From: Deltaproteobacteria bacterium
GTDB lineage: Bacteria; Desulfobacterota_C; Deferrisomatia; Deferrisomatales; JACRMM01
Assembly (NCBI GenBank): GCA_016218905.1
Contig: JACRCS010000372.1
Span: 1 to 19,407, forward strand
DNA: 19,407 nucleotides
Direction of reading: 5' to 3'
The notes below the pieces were generated by a model, which ran no database searches, had not been told where the DNA came from, and saw nothing but the letters and a program-made list of their open reading frames with translations. The translations under genes and the position numbers were made by a program. The first letter of the stretch is position 1; every line of letters starts with the position of its first letter. Shown here in pieces: positions 1 to 6,269 of the stretch.

Positions 1-27
1 ACCCCGAAAAGGTCCCGGCTTTTGTGG

Positions 28-104
28 TGTTTGGTTTTTGGTTTTCGGTTATCGGTTTTGGGTTTTCGGTCTTCGGCTCCCGAGAACCGACAACCCGAGA
101 ACCC
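28..104. repeat. Array A: 7-bp unit inverted array
   Basis: Seven uninterrupted 7-bp units occupy 28-76 (TGTTTGG, TTTTTGG, TTTTCGG, TTATCGG, TTTTGGG, TTTTCGG, TCTTCGG). A CTC spacer follows, then opposite-orientation units CCGAGAA, CCGACAA and a looser CCCGAGAA from 80 on. The arms pair through CGG/CCG and TT/AA, so the region can fold into an imperfect hairpin. It lies 42 bp beyond the stop codon of the small membrane-protein gene ending at 147. It belongs to the same 7-bp family as the array at 11182-11363. The arms, register and position are seen directly; any terminator or RNA-stability role is inferred. Confidence 0.75.
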
Positions 105-146
105 GCCCGATCTCGCCGCGGGGGGGCGCGCCCGCGCGCTGAGCGG

Positions 147-551
147 CTAAGTCTCGTCCTCGTTCCGCGACGGCTCGCCGACGGCAGGTTGAGCCGGGCC
201 CGGGGGCGAGGGCTCCGGAGGCGGGGCGGGCGGCGGCGGGACGAAGACGTCTCTCCGGTACGGCTCGGGCCCCCAGGGACTCCGGACCGTGGTGGCCGCC
301 CACACGAGAGCGATGGCCCAGCCGAAGAACGTCCACCCGAGGAGAACGTTGAGGAGCCCGATCGCCGCTCGGTTGTGGTGGCGCCGCCGGTACGCAACGA
401 AGGTCGGGACGAGGTAGAGGAGCGCCCCCACGGCCAGGATGAGGAAGGCCGTCCAGCCCGGCATCTGAAAGACGCTCAGCGGGCCGTGGTGCCAGAAGTG
501 GAAGCCGCCCGGCCATTCGGGGCTGGGCTGGAAGTCGAAACCTGGCTTCAT
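147..551 (-). CDS. Superinfection-immunity-family membrane protein
   Basis: A 134-residue protein with two predicted transmembrane helices: TM1 in the stretch AFLILAVGALLYLVPTF, and TM2 in GLLNVLLGWTFFGWAIALVW. They are joined by a short basic loop (YRRRHHNR), and a proline-rich tail follows. The N-x-x-x-GWT-x-x-GW-x-x-x-L-x-W pattern matches the superinfection immunity family named after phage T4 Imm. In bacterial chromosomes this family is widespread and mostly of unknown function, so an anti-phage role should not be assumed. The ATG at 551 is preferred; an in-frame GTG at 560 is possible, and neither has a strong Shine-Dalgarno. The C-terminal tail (PPPPAPPPEP) is unusual for the family and probably disordered. 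It lies downstream of the coiled-coil gene on the same strand, separated by about 280 bp containing Array F. Confidence 0.75.
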   Translation of the reverse strand: MKPGFDFQPSPEWPGGFHFWHHGPLSVFQMPGWTAFLILAVGALLYLVPTFVAYRRRHHNRAAIGLLNVLLGWTFFGWAIALVWAATTVRSPWGPEPYRRDVFVPPPPAPPPEPSPPGPAQPAVGEPSRNEDET

Positions 552-642
552 GGCTTGCACCCGTTCGTCGAGAGGATCGCCGGCCGACTATCGAGCGGCG
601 AGCGACTCTACCCGATGTGGGCTCGCGGGGGAAGCTTGCCGG

Positions 643-821
643 GTGGACAGAATGGACTCGATGGACTGAGCCGAATCGGCGGGAGAGCCCCGGTCGCTTC
701 CTGGAGGGAAGCGCCCCAGCGCCCCAAGGACGGGGCGCTTGCGTAGGGCGGGAACCTCCCGCCCTACGGTGGACCCGCCGGACAGGTCCACGTCGTCCAT
801 TTCGTCCACCGTGTCCACTCC
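643..821. repeat. Array F: TGGAC/GTCCA 9-bp inverted array with nested palindromes
   Basis: Three 9-bp units run in one orientation at 643-669 (GTGGACAGA, ATGGACTCG, ATGGACTGA). Four run in the opposite orientation at 786-821 (GTCCACGTC, GTCCATTTC, GTCCACCGT, GTCCACTCC). Between the arms are two compact palindromes: AAGCGCCCC at 709-717 with GGGGCGCTT at 732-740, and a perfect 12-bp stem with a 3-nt loop at 742-753/757-768. GTGGACC/GGTCCAC (769-775/785-791) forms a further 7-bp pair. The right arm ends 8 bp from the stop codon of the gene ending at 830. Together with its flanks this accounts for the 552-829 gap; I see no gene there. Confidence 0.7.
742..768. terminator. Perfect 12-bp hairpin, terminator-like
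   Basis: CGTAGGGCGGGA and TCCCGCCCTACG pair perfectly around a 3-nt loop. There is no flanking U-tract on either strand, so it may be an RNA-stability or REP-like palindrome rather than an intrinsic terminator. It sits inside Array F, downstream of the coiled-coil gene on the minus strand. Confidence 0.5.
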
Positions 822-829
822 CCCGCCCT

Positions 830-1123
830 TCAGTGGTGCTGGAAGCGGGAAACGGCGCGATCGACCGAGTCCTTGAACTTCCTCCACGCCTGCTCGGCGC
901 CCTCCCTCAGCTCCTCCCAGGCGTCCCCGCTCGCCTCCCGGATCCGCGCCAGGCGGCTCTCAGCGTCTCGCTTCTGCTCTTGCAGGTCCCGCTCCTCCTT
1001 CTCGATCGACTCCCGGAGCTCGCCCCGCTCCTTGCGGGCCCTGCGGCTCAGGTCGTCGATCTTCGCGTTCAGCTCGTCGAGCTTCTGGTGCATCTTGGCG
1101 ACGAACTCGTCTCTACTGGCCAT
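830..1123 (-). CDS. Small coiled-coil protein (sll1863-like stress protein?)
   Basis: A 97-residue, highly charged, almost wholly helical protein. A heptad-rich stretch (about residues 10-65, rich in E, K, R and L) is followed by an amphipathic segment with Trp-containing repeats (DAWEELREGAEQAWRKFKDSVDRA). There is no signal peptide, membrane segment or cysteine. The start ATG at 1123 has a clear upstream GGGAGG with 7-nt spacing. A longer in-frame extension to 1195 is rejected because it lacks such a site and encodes a low-complexity leader. The layout, a coiled coil followed by a W-x-x-L-x-x-G-x-x-x-A-W motif, recalls the sll1863-type stress-response coiled-coil family. That is a resemblance, not a firm assignment. 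Confidence 0.7.
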   Translation of the reverse strand: MASRDEFVAKMHQKLDELNAKIDDLSRRARKERGELRESIEKEERDLQEQKRDAESRLARIREASGDAWEELREGAEQAWRKFKDSVDRAVSRFQHH

Positions 1124-1292
1124 CTTCGAACCTCCCGGGCGCCGCGCCTTGGCCCCGCACGGGACCTGCCCGTCCCGGGGGCCGGCGGGCTTCAACCCGC
1201 GCTCGTAAACGTGCTTCCGTAGAAACGTAAGGCTGGCGAAGCGGCCCGGCTCGCGCTTCGGAGTGGAATCTCTAGCCGGTGTGACCCTTGAT

Positions 1293-1802
1293 TTAGCCTT
1301 CCGGGGAGCGAGGCGTGGCTACCGCCGGGCGGCAGGCGAGCCGCGCGATCGGCACGTCGGCTTCCGGCATGGGATAACCGAGCGCCGCCGACGGCTCGAT
1401 CCAACGGAAGTCCTGGCAGCCCAACGCCCGCAGCTCGCCCCGGAGAAGCACCGCCTCCAGGGCGATGAGGAGGATCCGCACGTGAGGGTACGAGTGGTCG
1501 ACCCGGGTGAGCTCCCGCCCGACCGAGATCTCGACCCCGAGTTCCTCCCGGATCTCCCGCGCGAGTGCCTCTCCGGGAGTCTCTCCGGGCTCCACCTTCC
1601 CACCCGGAAACTCCCACAGCCCGCCGTGTGGACCCTTCGGATACCGGCGGGCCAGGAGGATGCGACCGTCCTCTCGGCGCAATACCGCAGCGACTACGAG
1701 GAGCGGTTTTGAGTTTCGGGTGGCGGGGGCGTCATGGGACTTATGGGAGCTATGGGATTCAAAGCTCCCATCATTCCCATTACTCCCATCATTCCCATAC
1801 AT
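1293..1802 (-). CDS. MutT-like Nudix hydrolase
   Basis: Predicted (deoxy)nucleoside triphosphate pyrophosphohydrolase of the MutT type, probably cleaning 8-oxo-dGTP or related nucleotides in the cytoplasm. The Nudix box GX5EX7REUXEEXGU is complete at residues 68-90, with catalytic REIREE at 82-87. It is preceded by LWEFPGG, the MutT/NUDT1-style motif, and a beta strand PLLVVAAV. The only usable in-frame start codon upstream of that strand is the ATG at 1802. The first 23-26 residues are therefore a low-complexity peptide rich in G, N, D, S and H, encoded by the repeat array at 1734-1810. No ATG, GTG or TTG lies between the array and the conserved fold; the next candidate, a TTG after the first strand, would remove that strand. 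The gene begins 27 bp after the aacS stop codon, probably co-transcribed. Confidence 0.88.
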   Translation of the reverse strand: MYGNDGSNGNDGSFESHSSHKSHDAPATRNSKPLLVVAAVLRREDGRILLARRYPKGPHGGLWEFPGGKVEPGETPGEALAREIREELGVEISVGRELTRVDHSYPHVRILLIALEAVLLRGELRALGCQDFRWIEPSAALGYPMPEADVPIARLACRPAVATPRSPEG

Positions 1803-1810
1803 CCCACTCT
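1734..1810. repeat. Array C: TGGGA/TCCCA 9-bp inverted array
   Basis: Three 9-bp units ATGGGACTT, ATGGGAGCT, ATGGGATTC (1734-1760) are followed by a 5-bp centre. Five opposite units then run 1766-1810: TCCCATCAT, TCCCATTAC, TCCCATCAT, TCCCATACA, TCCCACTCT. ATGGGAGCT (1743-1751) and AGCTCCCAT (1763-1771) form a perfect 9-bp stem. The array begins 19 bp after the aacS stop codon and runs into the 5' coding region of the Nudix gene, supplying its apparent start codon. Confidence 0.85.
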
Positions 1811-1829
1811 TCCGCTCGAAACTCGCAAC

Positions 1830-3779
1830 TCACGAGCGTAGCTCCGGAATGTCCCGGAAGTACTCCAGCGCCTCCGGGTTGGCGAGGGCGTCCTTGTTCT
1901 TCACCTCCTCGCCCTGGAGGCACTTGACGACTGCCAACTCGACCTTTTTGCCGTTGATCGTGCGGGGGATGTCAGGCACCTGGATGATCTTGTCGGGCAC
2001 GTGCCGCGGTGTGGTGTTGCGCCGGATCTGGTCCTTGAGGTTCTTGACGAAGGCCGCGTCGAGGGTGAAGCCGGGCCGGAGGACGACGAAGAGCAGGACC
2101 CGGACGTCGTTGTCCCAGGGCTGGCCGACGACGAGGGAGTCGACGACCTCCTCCAGGGCTTCCACCTGCCGGTAGATCTCGGCCGTCCCGATGCGCACGC
2201 CGCCAGGGTTGAGGGTCGCGTCCGAGCGGCCGTAGACGATCACCCCTGCGTGCTCGGTGATCTCGATGTAGTCGCCGTGCCGCCAGACTCCGGGGAAGTG
2301 CCGGAAGTACGCGTCGAGGTACTTCTCGTTGCCCGGGTCCTTCCAGAAGCACACAGGCATGCTCGGGAAGGGAGCCGTGCAGACGAGCTCGCCCTTCTCG
2401 CCGACCAGGGGGGCCCCCTCGTCGCTCCACGCCTCGACCTTCATGCCGAGGCCCCGCTTCTGGATCTCGCCCGTGTAGACGGGGCTCACGGGAGAACCGA
2501 GCATGAAGCAGGAGATGATGTCGGTGCCGCCGGAGATCGAAGCGAGCTGGAGATCCGCCTTCACCTCCCGGTACACCCACTCGAAGTCCTCGACCGAGAG
2601 CGGCGAACCGGTCGAGAGGACGGCCCGGAGCGCGCTCAGGTCGAACTCCTTGCCCGGCCGGATGCCGGCCTTCTCGCAGATGTTGATGAACTTGGCGCTC
2701 GTGCCGAAGACCGAGACCTTCCGGTCCTGGGCCATCTTCCAGAGGACCGTGGTATCGGGATGGGCCGGGCTCCCGTCGTAGAGGACGACGTTCGCCCCCG
2801 TGAAGAGGGAGCTCACGAGCCAGTTCCACATCATCCAGCCGCACGTGGTGAAGTAGAAGATCGAGTCGTCCGGCTTCAGGTCAGTCTGGAGGAGAAGCTC
2901 CTTCACGTGCTGGAGGAGCGTGCCGCCCGCGCCGTGGACGATGCACTTGGGCACGCCCGTGGTGCCCGACGAGTACATGATGTAGACGGGGTGATCGAAG
3001 GGAAGCTGCTCGAACTCGATCTCCTCCGCGTCGTTTGACAGCGCTTCCGCCCAGGAGATCGCCCGGGGCACGCCCGAGAGCCCGGGAGCGCTCGAGGCGA
3101 AGGGAACCACCACGACCCGCTCGACCGCCGGGATCTCGCGCGCCACCTGCGCCACCCGCTCCAGGGAGTCGAAGACCTTCCCGTTATAGAAGTAGCCGTC
3201 GGCGCTCACGAGGACCTTCGGCTCGATCTGACCGAAGCGGTCCATCACGCCCTTGAAGCCGAAGTCCGGGCTGCAGGACGACCAGACCGCCCCCAGGCTC
3301 GTGGCGCCGAGCATGGCGATGATGGTTTCGCTGATGTTCGGCATGAACCCCGCCACGCGGTCACCCGGGCGGACGCCCGCGTCCTTCAGGAAGCGGGCGA
3401 ACTTCGCCGTTCGCCGGTAGAGCTCGCCGTACGAGAGCGAGACCGGGGGCTTCCCCCCTTCGCCCACGAAGGAGAGGGCCGTCCGCCCGTCCCGGTAGCG
3501 GAGCAGGTTCTCGGCGAAATTGAGCCGGGCTCCCCGGAACCAGCGCGCGCCCGGCATGACCGGGTTCTCGAGGATCGCTTCCGGGGGAGCCGAGTGCTTC
3601 ACCTCCGCAAAATCCCAGACGGCCTTCCAGAAGGCCGGGATCTCCGTCACCGACCAGGCGTAGAGCGCGTCGTAGTCCCGGAAGTCGGTACCGTGCCTGC
3701 GGTTCACGAATTCCATGAACCGCGCGAGATTCGTACCCGCCGCCCGCTGCGGGTCGGGGGTCCAGAGCAGCTTTGCCAT
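1830..3779 (-). CDS. aacS: Acetoacetyl-CoA synthetase (acetoacetate-CoA ligase)
   Basis: A 649-residue AMP-forming ligase that activates acetoacetate with ATP and CoA to acetoacetyl-CoA (EC 6.2.1.16), in the cytoplasm. Full length for the family. The N-terminal ACAS_N-type region includes [16 protein letters not shown] (about 79-94). The adenylate-forming P-loop [10 protein letters not shown] lies at 269-278. [11 protein letters not shown] and the C-terminal hinge region follow, and the catalytic lysine falls in RTINGKKVE (K611). [11 protein letters not shown] and the NGKKVE ending distinguish it from acetyl-CoA synthetase. The ATG at 3779 has a good GAGAGGAG site 8 nt upstream. It follows bdhA by 173 bp, a gap holding Array D and a weak promoter-like sequence. 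Next to bdhA, it completes a 3-hydroxybutyrate to acetoacetate to acetoacetyl-CoA route. Confidence 0.93.
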   Translation of the reverse strand: MAKLLWTPDPQRAAGTNLARFMEFVNRRHGTDFRDYDALYAWSVTEIPAFWKAVWDFAEVKHSAPPEAILENPVMPGARWFRGARLNFAENLLRYRDGRTALSFVGEGGKPPVSLSYGELYRRTAKFARFLKDAGVRPGDRVAGFMPNISETIIAMLGATSLGAVWSSCSPDFGFKGVMDRFGQIEPKVLVSADGYFYNGKVFDSLERVAQVAREIPAVERVVVVPFASSAPGLSGVPRAISWAEALSNDAEEIEFEQLPFDHPVYIMYSSGTTGVPKCIVHGAGGTLLQHVKELLLQTDLKPDDSIFYFTTCGWMMWNWLVSSLFTGANVVLYDGSPAHPDTTVLWKMAQDRKVSVFGTSAKFINICEKAGIRPGKEFDLSALRAVLSTGSPLSVEDFEWVYREVKADLQLASISGGTDIISCFMLGSPVSPVYTGEIQKRGLGMKVEAWSDEGAPLVGEKGELVCTAPFPSMPVCFWKDPGNEKYLDAYFRHFPGVWRHGDYIEITEHAGVIVYGRSDATLNPGGVRIGTAEIYRQVEALEEVVDSLVVGQPWDNDVRVLLFVVLRPGFTLDAAFVKNLKDQIRRNTTPRHVPDKIIQVPDIPRTINGKKVELAVVKCLQGEEVKNKDALANPEALEYFRDIPELRS

Positions 3780-3805
3780 CGACGACTCCTCTCAGAAAGT
3801 AGCTC

Positions 3806-3835
3806 CAAATACATCAAGGGAAGGTCCGGATGCAA
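3806..3835 (-). promoter_or_regulatory. Weak sigma70-like promoter candidate for aacS
   Basis: On the minus strand TTGCAT (3830-3835) and TATTTG (3806-3811) are separated by 18 bp. Each matches its consensus hexamer at about three positions. It lies just after Array D and would give a leader of about 20 nt before the aacS start, which includes the ribosome binding site. It is suggested mainly because this is the one locally AT-rich stretch between bdhA and aacS. Read-through from the livK promoter is equally possible. Confidence 0.25.
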
Positions 3836-3857
3836 GGCGGGGGCGGCGGGGGAGCGA

Positions 3858-3947
3858 ATGGACCCGATGGACTCCATGGACTCGATGGACCGATTGGGCC
3901 TTCGGACCGTCCACACCGTCCATTTCGTCCACTCCGTCCACTGCCCC
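3858..3947. repeat. Array D: TGGAC/GTCCA 9-bp inverted array
   Basis: Ten consecutive 9-bp units keep one register from 3858 to 3947: ATGGACCCG, ATGGACTCC, ATGGACTCG, ATGGACCGA; two central units TTGGGCCTT, CGGACCGTC; then CACACCGTC, CATTTCGTC, CACTCCGTC, CACTGCCCC. The invariant core TGGAC in the left arm can pair with GTCCA in the right arm, leaving 3-nt variable internal loops. The array ends 5 bp from the bdhA stop codon, and the unit is the same as in Array F. Confidence 0.85.
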
Positions 3948-3952
3948 GCGGC

Positions 3953-4714
3953 TTACCTCGCCGTCCAGCCCAGATCCATCAACACGCCGGCGCCCGTGAA
4001 GGAGCGGGCACGGTCGGAGGCCAGGTAGACGGCGAAATCCGCTACCTCTTCGGGGTCGATGAGCCGCTTGATCGGGGCCGGCTCGAGCATGATCCGCGAG
4101 ACGACCTCGTCCTCGGCGATGCTGTGGTGTCGTGCCTGGTCCCGGATCTGCTTCTCGACCAGCGGAGTCCGCACGTAGGCGGGGCAGATGGCGTTCACCG
4201 TGATTCCGTGCTGCGCAACCTCGAGCGCCACTGTCTTCGTGAGGCCCTGGAGGCCGTGCTTCGCCGAGATGTACGCGGCCTTGAAGGGGCTCGCCACCAC
4301 GCCGTGGAGGGACGAGATGTTGATGATCCTTCCCCAGCCCCGCTCCTTCATCCCGGGGACGAAGTACTTGATGAGCTGGAAGGGCGCCGTGAGCATCACC
4401 TGGATCATGCGCGCCCAAGTCTCCTCCGGGAAGTCCTCCACCGGAGAGACGTGCTGGAAGCCCGCGTTGTTGACCAGGATGTCCACCCTGCCCCGGGCGT
4501 CGAGCGCCCGCAGGGCGAGGCCCTTGACGGCTGCCGGATCGGAGAGATCCGCCTGCAGGAACGTGCCGCCCACCTTCTCCGCGACCTCGCGCCCGGAGTC
4601 GTCCAAGTCGTTGGCGAGGACGTGCACCCCTTCCCTGCCGAAGGCCTCGGCGATGGCCCGACCGATCCCGTTCCCGGCGCCGGTAACCAGCGCCACCTTT
4701 CCCGCGAGTTCCAT
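3953..4714 (-). CDS. bdhA: D-3-hydroxybutyrate dehydrogenase (SDR family)
   Basis: A 253-residue short-chain dehydrogenase that oxidises (R)-3-hydroxybutyrate to acetoacetate with NAD (EC 1.1.1.30). The Rossmann motif TGAGNGIG is at 11-18 and NNAG at 82-85. The catalytic triad is S135, Y148, K152 in the order S-x12-Y-x3-K. The segment NNAGFQHVSPVEDFP and the C-terminal end FTGAGVLMDLGWTAR are characteristic of the bacterial 3-hydroxybutyrate dehydrogenase subfamily rather than of FabG. The ATG at 4714 was chosen because GAGGAGG lies 7-8 nt upstream and the product starts MELAGKVALVTG; the 22-residue extension to 4780 has no homologous look. It sits between livF (89 bp upstream) and aacS, consistent with one operon for ketone-body use. 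Confidence 0.9.
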   Translation of the reverse strand: MELAGKVALVTGAGNGIGRAIAEAFGREGVHVLANDLDDSGREVAEKVGGTFLQADLSDPAAVKGLALRALDARGRVDILVNNAGFQHVSPVEDFPEETWARMIQVMLTAPFQLIKYFVPGMKERGWGRIINISSLHGVVASPFKAAYISAKHGLQGLTKTVALEVAQHGITVNAICPAYVRTPLVEKQIRDQARHHSIAEDEVVSRIMLEPAPIKRLIDPEEVADFAVYLASDRARSFTGAGVLMDLGWTAR

Positions 4715-4803
4715 GAGCTCGCCTCCTCGTGAAGAAGTTGCGCGCGTGAGCCCGCCTCGGTCCGGAGCGGTTTCACGCAAGCCGTCAGGTCGGGAACGCC
4801 CGA

Positions 4804-5517
4804 TTACACCGCCAGGTACTTCTCCTTGACCTCTTCGTCGGCGAGCAGGTCGGCCATCCGGCCGACGTACTGTACCTGGCCCTTATCGATAACGTAGCCG
4901 CGGTCCGAGACCTTGGCACAGAAGTGAAGGTTCTGCTCGGCGAGGAGCACCGTCACGCCCTCCCGCCGGATCTCCAGGATCATGTCGGCCAGGAGCGCGA
5001 CGACGAGGGGCGCCAGCCCCTCGGAAGGCTCGTCCAGGAGGAGCACCTCGGGATTCGTCATCAGGGTGCGGGCGATCGTGAGCATCTGCTGCTCGCCCCC
5101 GGAGAGCTGGCTCCCGAGGTTCTTCTCGCGCTCCTCCAACCGCGGAAAGAGCCCGAAGAGCTTCTCGACGGTCCAGGGGGTCGAGACCTCCCTCTCCCTC
5201 CTGGCCGCCACCTCCAGGTTCTCGCGCACCGTCAGGTCCGGGAAGCACCGCCGGTCCTCCGGCACGAAGCCTACCCCGGTTCGGCAGATGCGGTACGGCG
5301 GCAGACCCGAAACCTGCTTGCCCTTGAAGAGCACGCGTCCCTGCCGCGGCGGCGTCAGACCCATCACCGAGCGGAACGTGGTGCTCTTTCCGGCGCCGTT
5401 GCGGCCGATGAGGCTCACCACCTCGCCCTTCTCGACCGCGGCCGAGACTCCGAAGAGGATGTGACTCTGACCGTAGTAGGTGTGGATCTCGTCGATCTCG
5501 AGAATGGCCATCGTCAC
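4804..5517 (-). CDS. livF: Branched-chain amino acid-type ABC transporter ATPase LivF
   Basis: A 237-residue ATP-binding subunit of a HAAT (LivFGHMK) importer, on the cytoplasmic face of the permease. Walker A GRNGAGKST is at 38-46, signature LSGGEQQ at 138-144 and Walker B VLLLDEP at 158-164. The N-terminal segment IHTYYGQSHILFGVS is typical of LivF and sets it apart from LivG. The reading frame can start at GTG 5517, which overlaps the livG stop as GTGA, or at ATG 5511, which gives MAILEIDEIHTYYG. The latter looks more family-like, and either implies translational coupling to livG. The family name does not fix the substrate. The downstream bdhA and aacS suggest a short-chain hydroxy- or keto-acid rather than leucine, but this is inference. 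Confidence 0.93.
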   Translation of the reverse strand: MTMAILEIDEIHTYYGQSHILFGVSAAVEKGEVVSLIGRNGAGKSTTFRSVMGLTPPRQGRVLFKGKQVSGLPPYRICRTGVGFVPEDRRCFPDLTVRENLEVAARREREVSTPWTVEKLFGLFPRLEEREKNLGSQLSGGEQQMLTIARTLMTNPEVLLLDEPSEGLAPLVVALLADMILEIRREGVTVLLAEQNLHFCAKVSDRGYVIDKGQVQYVGRMADLLADEEVKEKYLAV

Positions 5518-6269
5518 GCCCCCATCTCTTCGCCCAGGTACGCCTTCCGGACGTCCGGATTCCCCCGGATCTCGGCGGGCGTGCCGTCGGCGATGACGCC
5601 GCCCTGCTGGAGCACCGTGATGCGCTCCGAGATGCCGAAGACGATGTCCATGTCGTGCTCGGTGAAGACGAGCGTGAGGCCCTGTTCCCGCGCGATCCGC
5701 CGCAGCAGCCCCACGGTCTCGCGGCTCTCGAAGCGGCTCATGCCGGCCGTGGGCTCGTCGAGCATCAGAAGCCTCGGCCTCGAGGCGAGCGAGATCGCGA
5801 TCTCGAGGCGTTTCTGGTCACCGTGCGAGAGGGCCGAGGCGGAGCTCTCCTGCTTTTCCGCGAGGCCCACCTGCTCCAGGATCGAGAGCGCCTCGGCGCC
5901 CACGTCGCCGTACCCGCGGGCCGCCCGCAGGGGGTTACGGCTCTTGCCGTGGTGGGCGAAGAGGGCCACCTGCACGTTCTCGAAGACGGACATCCGGGCG
6001 AAGATGTTCGTGATCTGGAACGATCGCCCGATGCCCCTGCGGATCACCCGGTGGGGGGGGAGCCCGGAGATCTTCTCGCCGTCGAAGGTGACCTGCCCCG
6101 AGTCCGGCGTAAGGAACCCCGTCATCACGTTGAAGAGGGTCGACTTCCCCGCCCCGTTGGGCCCGATGATCGCGTGGACCTGCCCCTGCGCGACGGAGAA
6201 GGTCACCTCGTGGAGGGCTCGAAGGCCCCCGAAGCTCTTGACGATTCGGCTGACTTCGAGAAACGCCAT
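5514..6269 (-). CDS. livG: Branched-chain amino acid-type ABC transporter ATPase LivG
   Basis: A 251-residue ATPase subunit. Walker A GPNGAGKST is at 36-44, Q-loop in GRSFQITNIF (81-90), signature-like LSHGDQKRLEIA from 148 and Walker B LLMLDEP at 167-173. LSHGDQK, where many ABC proteins have LSGGQ, is normal for LivG. The ATG at 6269 (MAFLEVSRIVKSFGG) is preferred; an ATG 12 bp upstream is possible but has its AGG too close. The start lies inside the 3' end of livHM, whose frame runs on for 67 bp, so permease and ATPase are overlapped and probably coupled. The 3' end overlaps the GTG of livF by 4 bp. Confidence 0.92.
   Translation of the reverse strand: MAFLEVSRIVKSFGGLRALHEVTFSVAQGQVHAIIGPNGAGKSTLFNVMTGFLTPDSGQVTFDGEKISGLPPHRVIRRGIGRSFQITNIFARMSVFENVQVALFAHHGKSRNPLRAARGYGDVGAEALSILEQVGLAEKQESSASALSHGDQKRLEIAISLASRPRLLMLDEPTAGMSRFESRETVGLLRRIAREQGLTLVFTEHDMDIVFGISERITVLQQGGVIADGTPAEIRGNPDVRKAYLGEEMGA

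Noticed and set aside
147..551. Phage-defence role for the superinfection-immunity-family protein
   Set aside because: The family name comes from phage T4, but no phage or defence gene is nearby and most chromosomal members have no known function.
3704..3999. Small proteins read from the arrays (for example repeats of MDS or VHS)
   Set aside because: They are translations of the 9-bp repeat units, appear in several frames and have no ribosome binding site.
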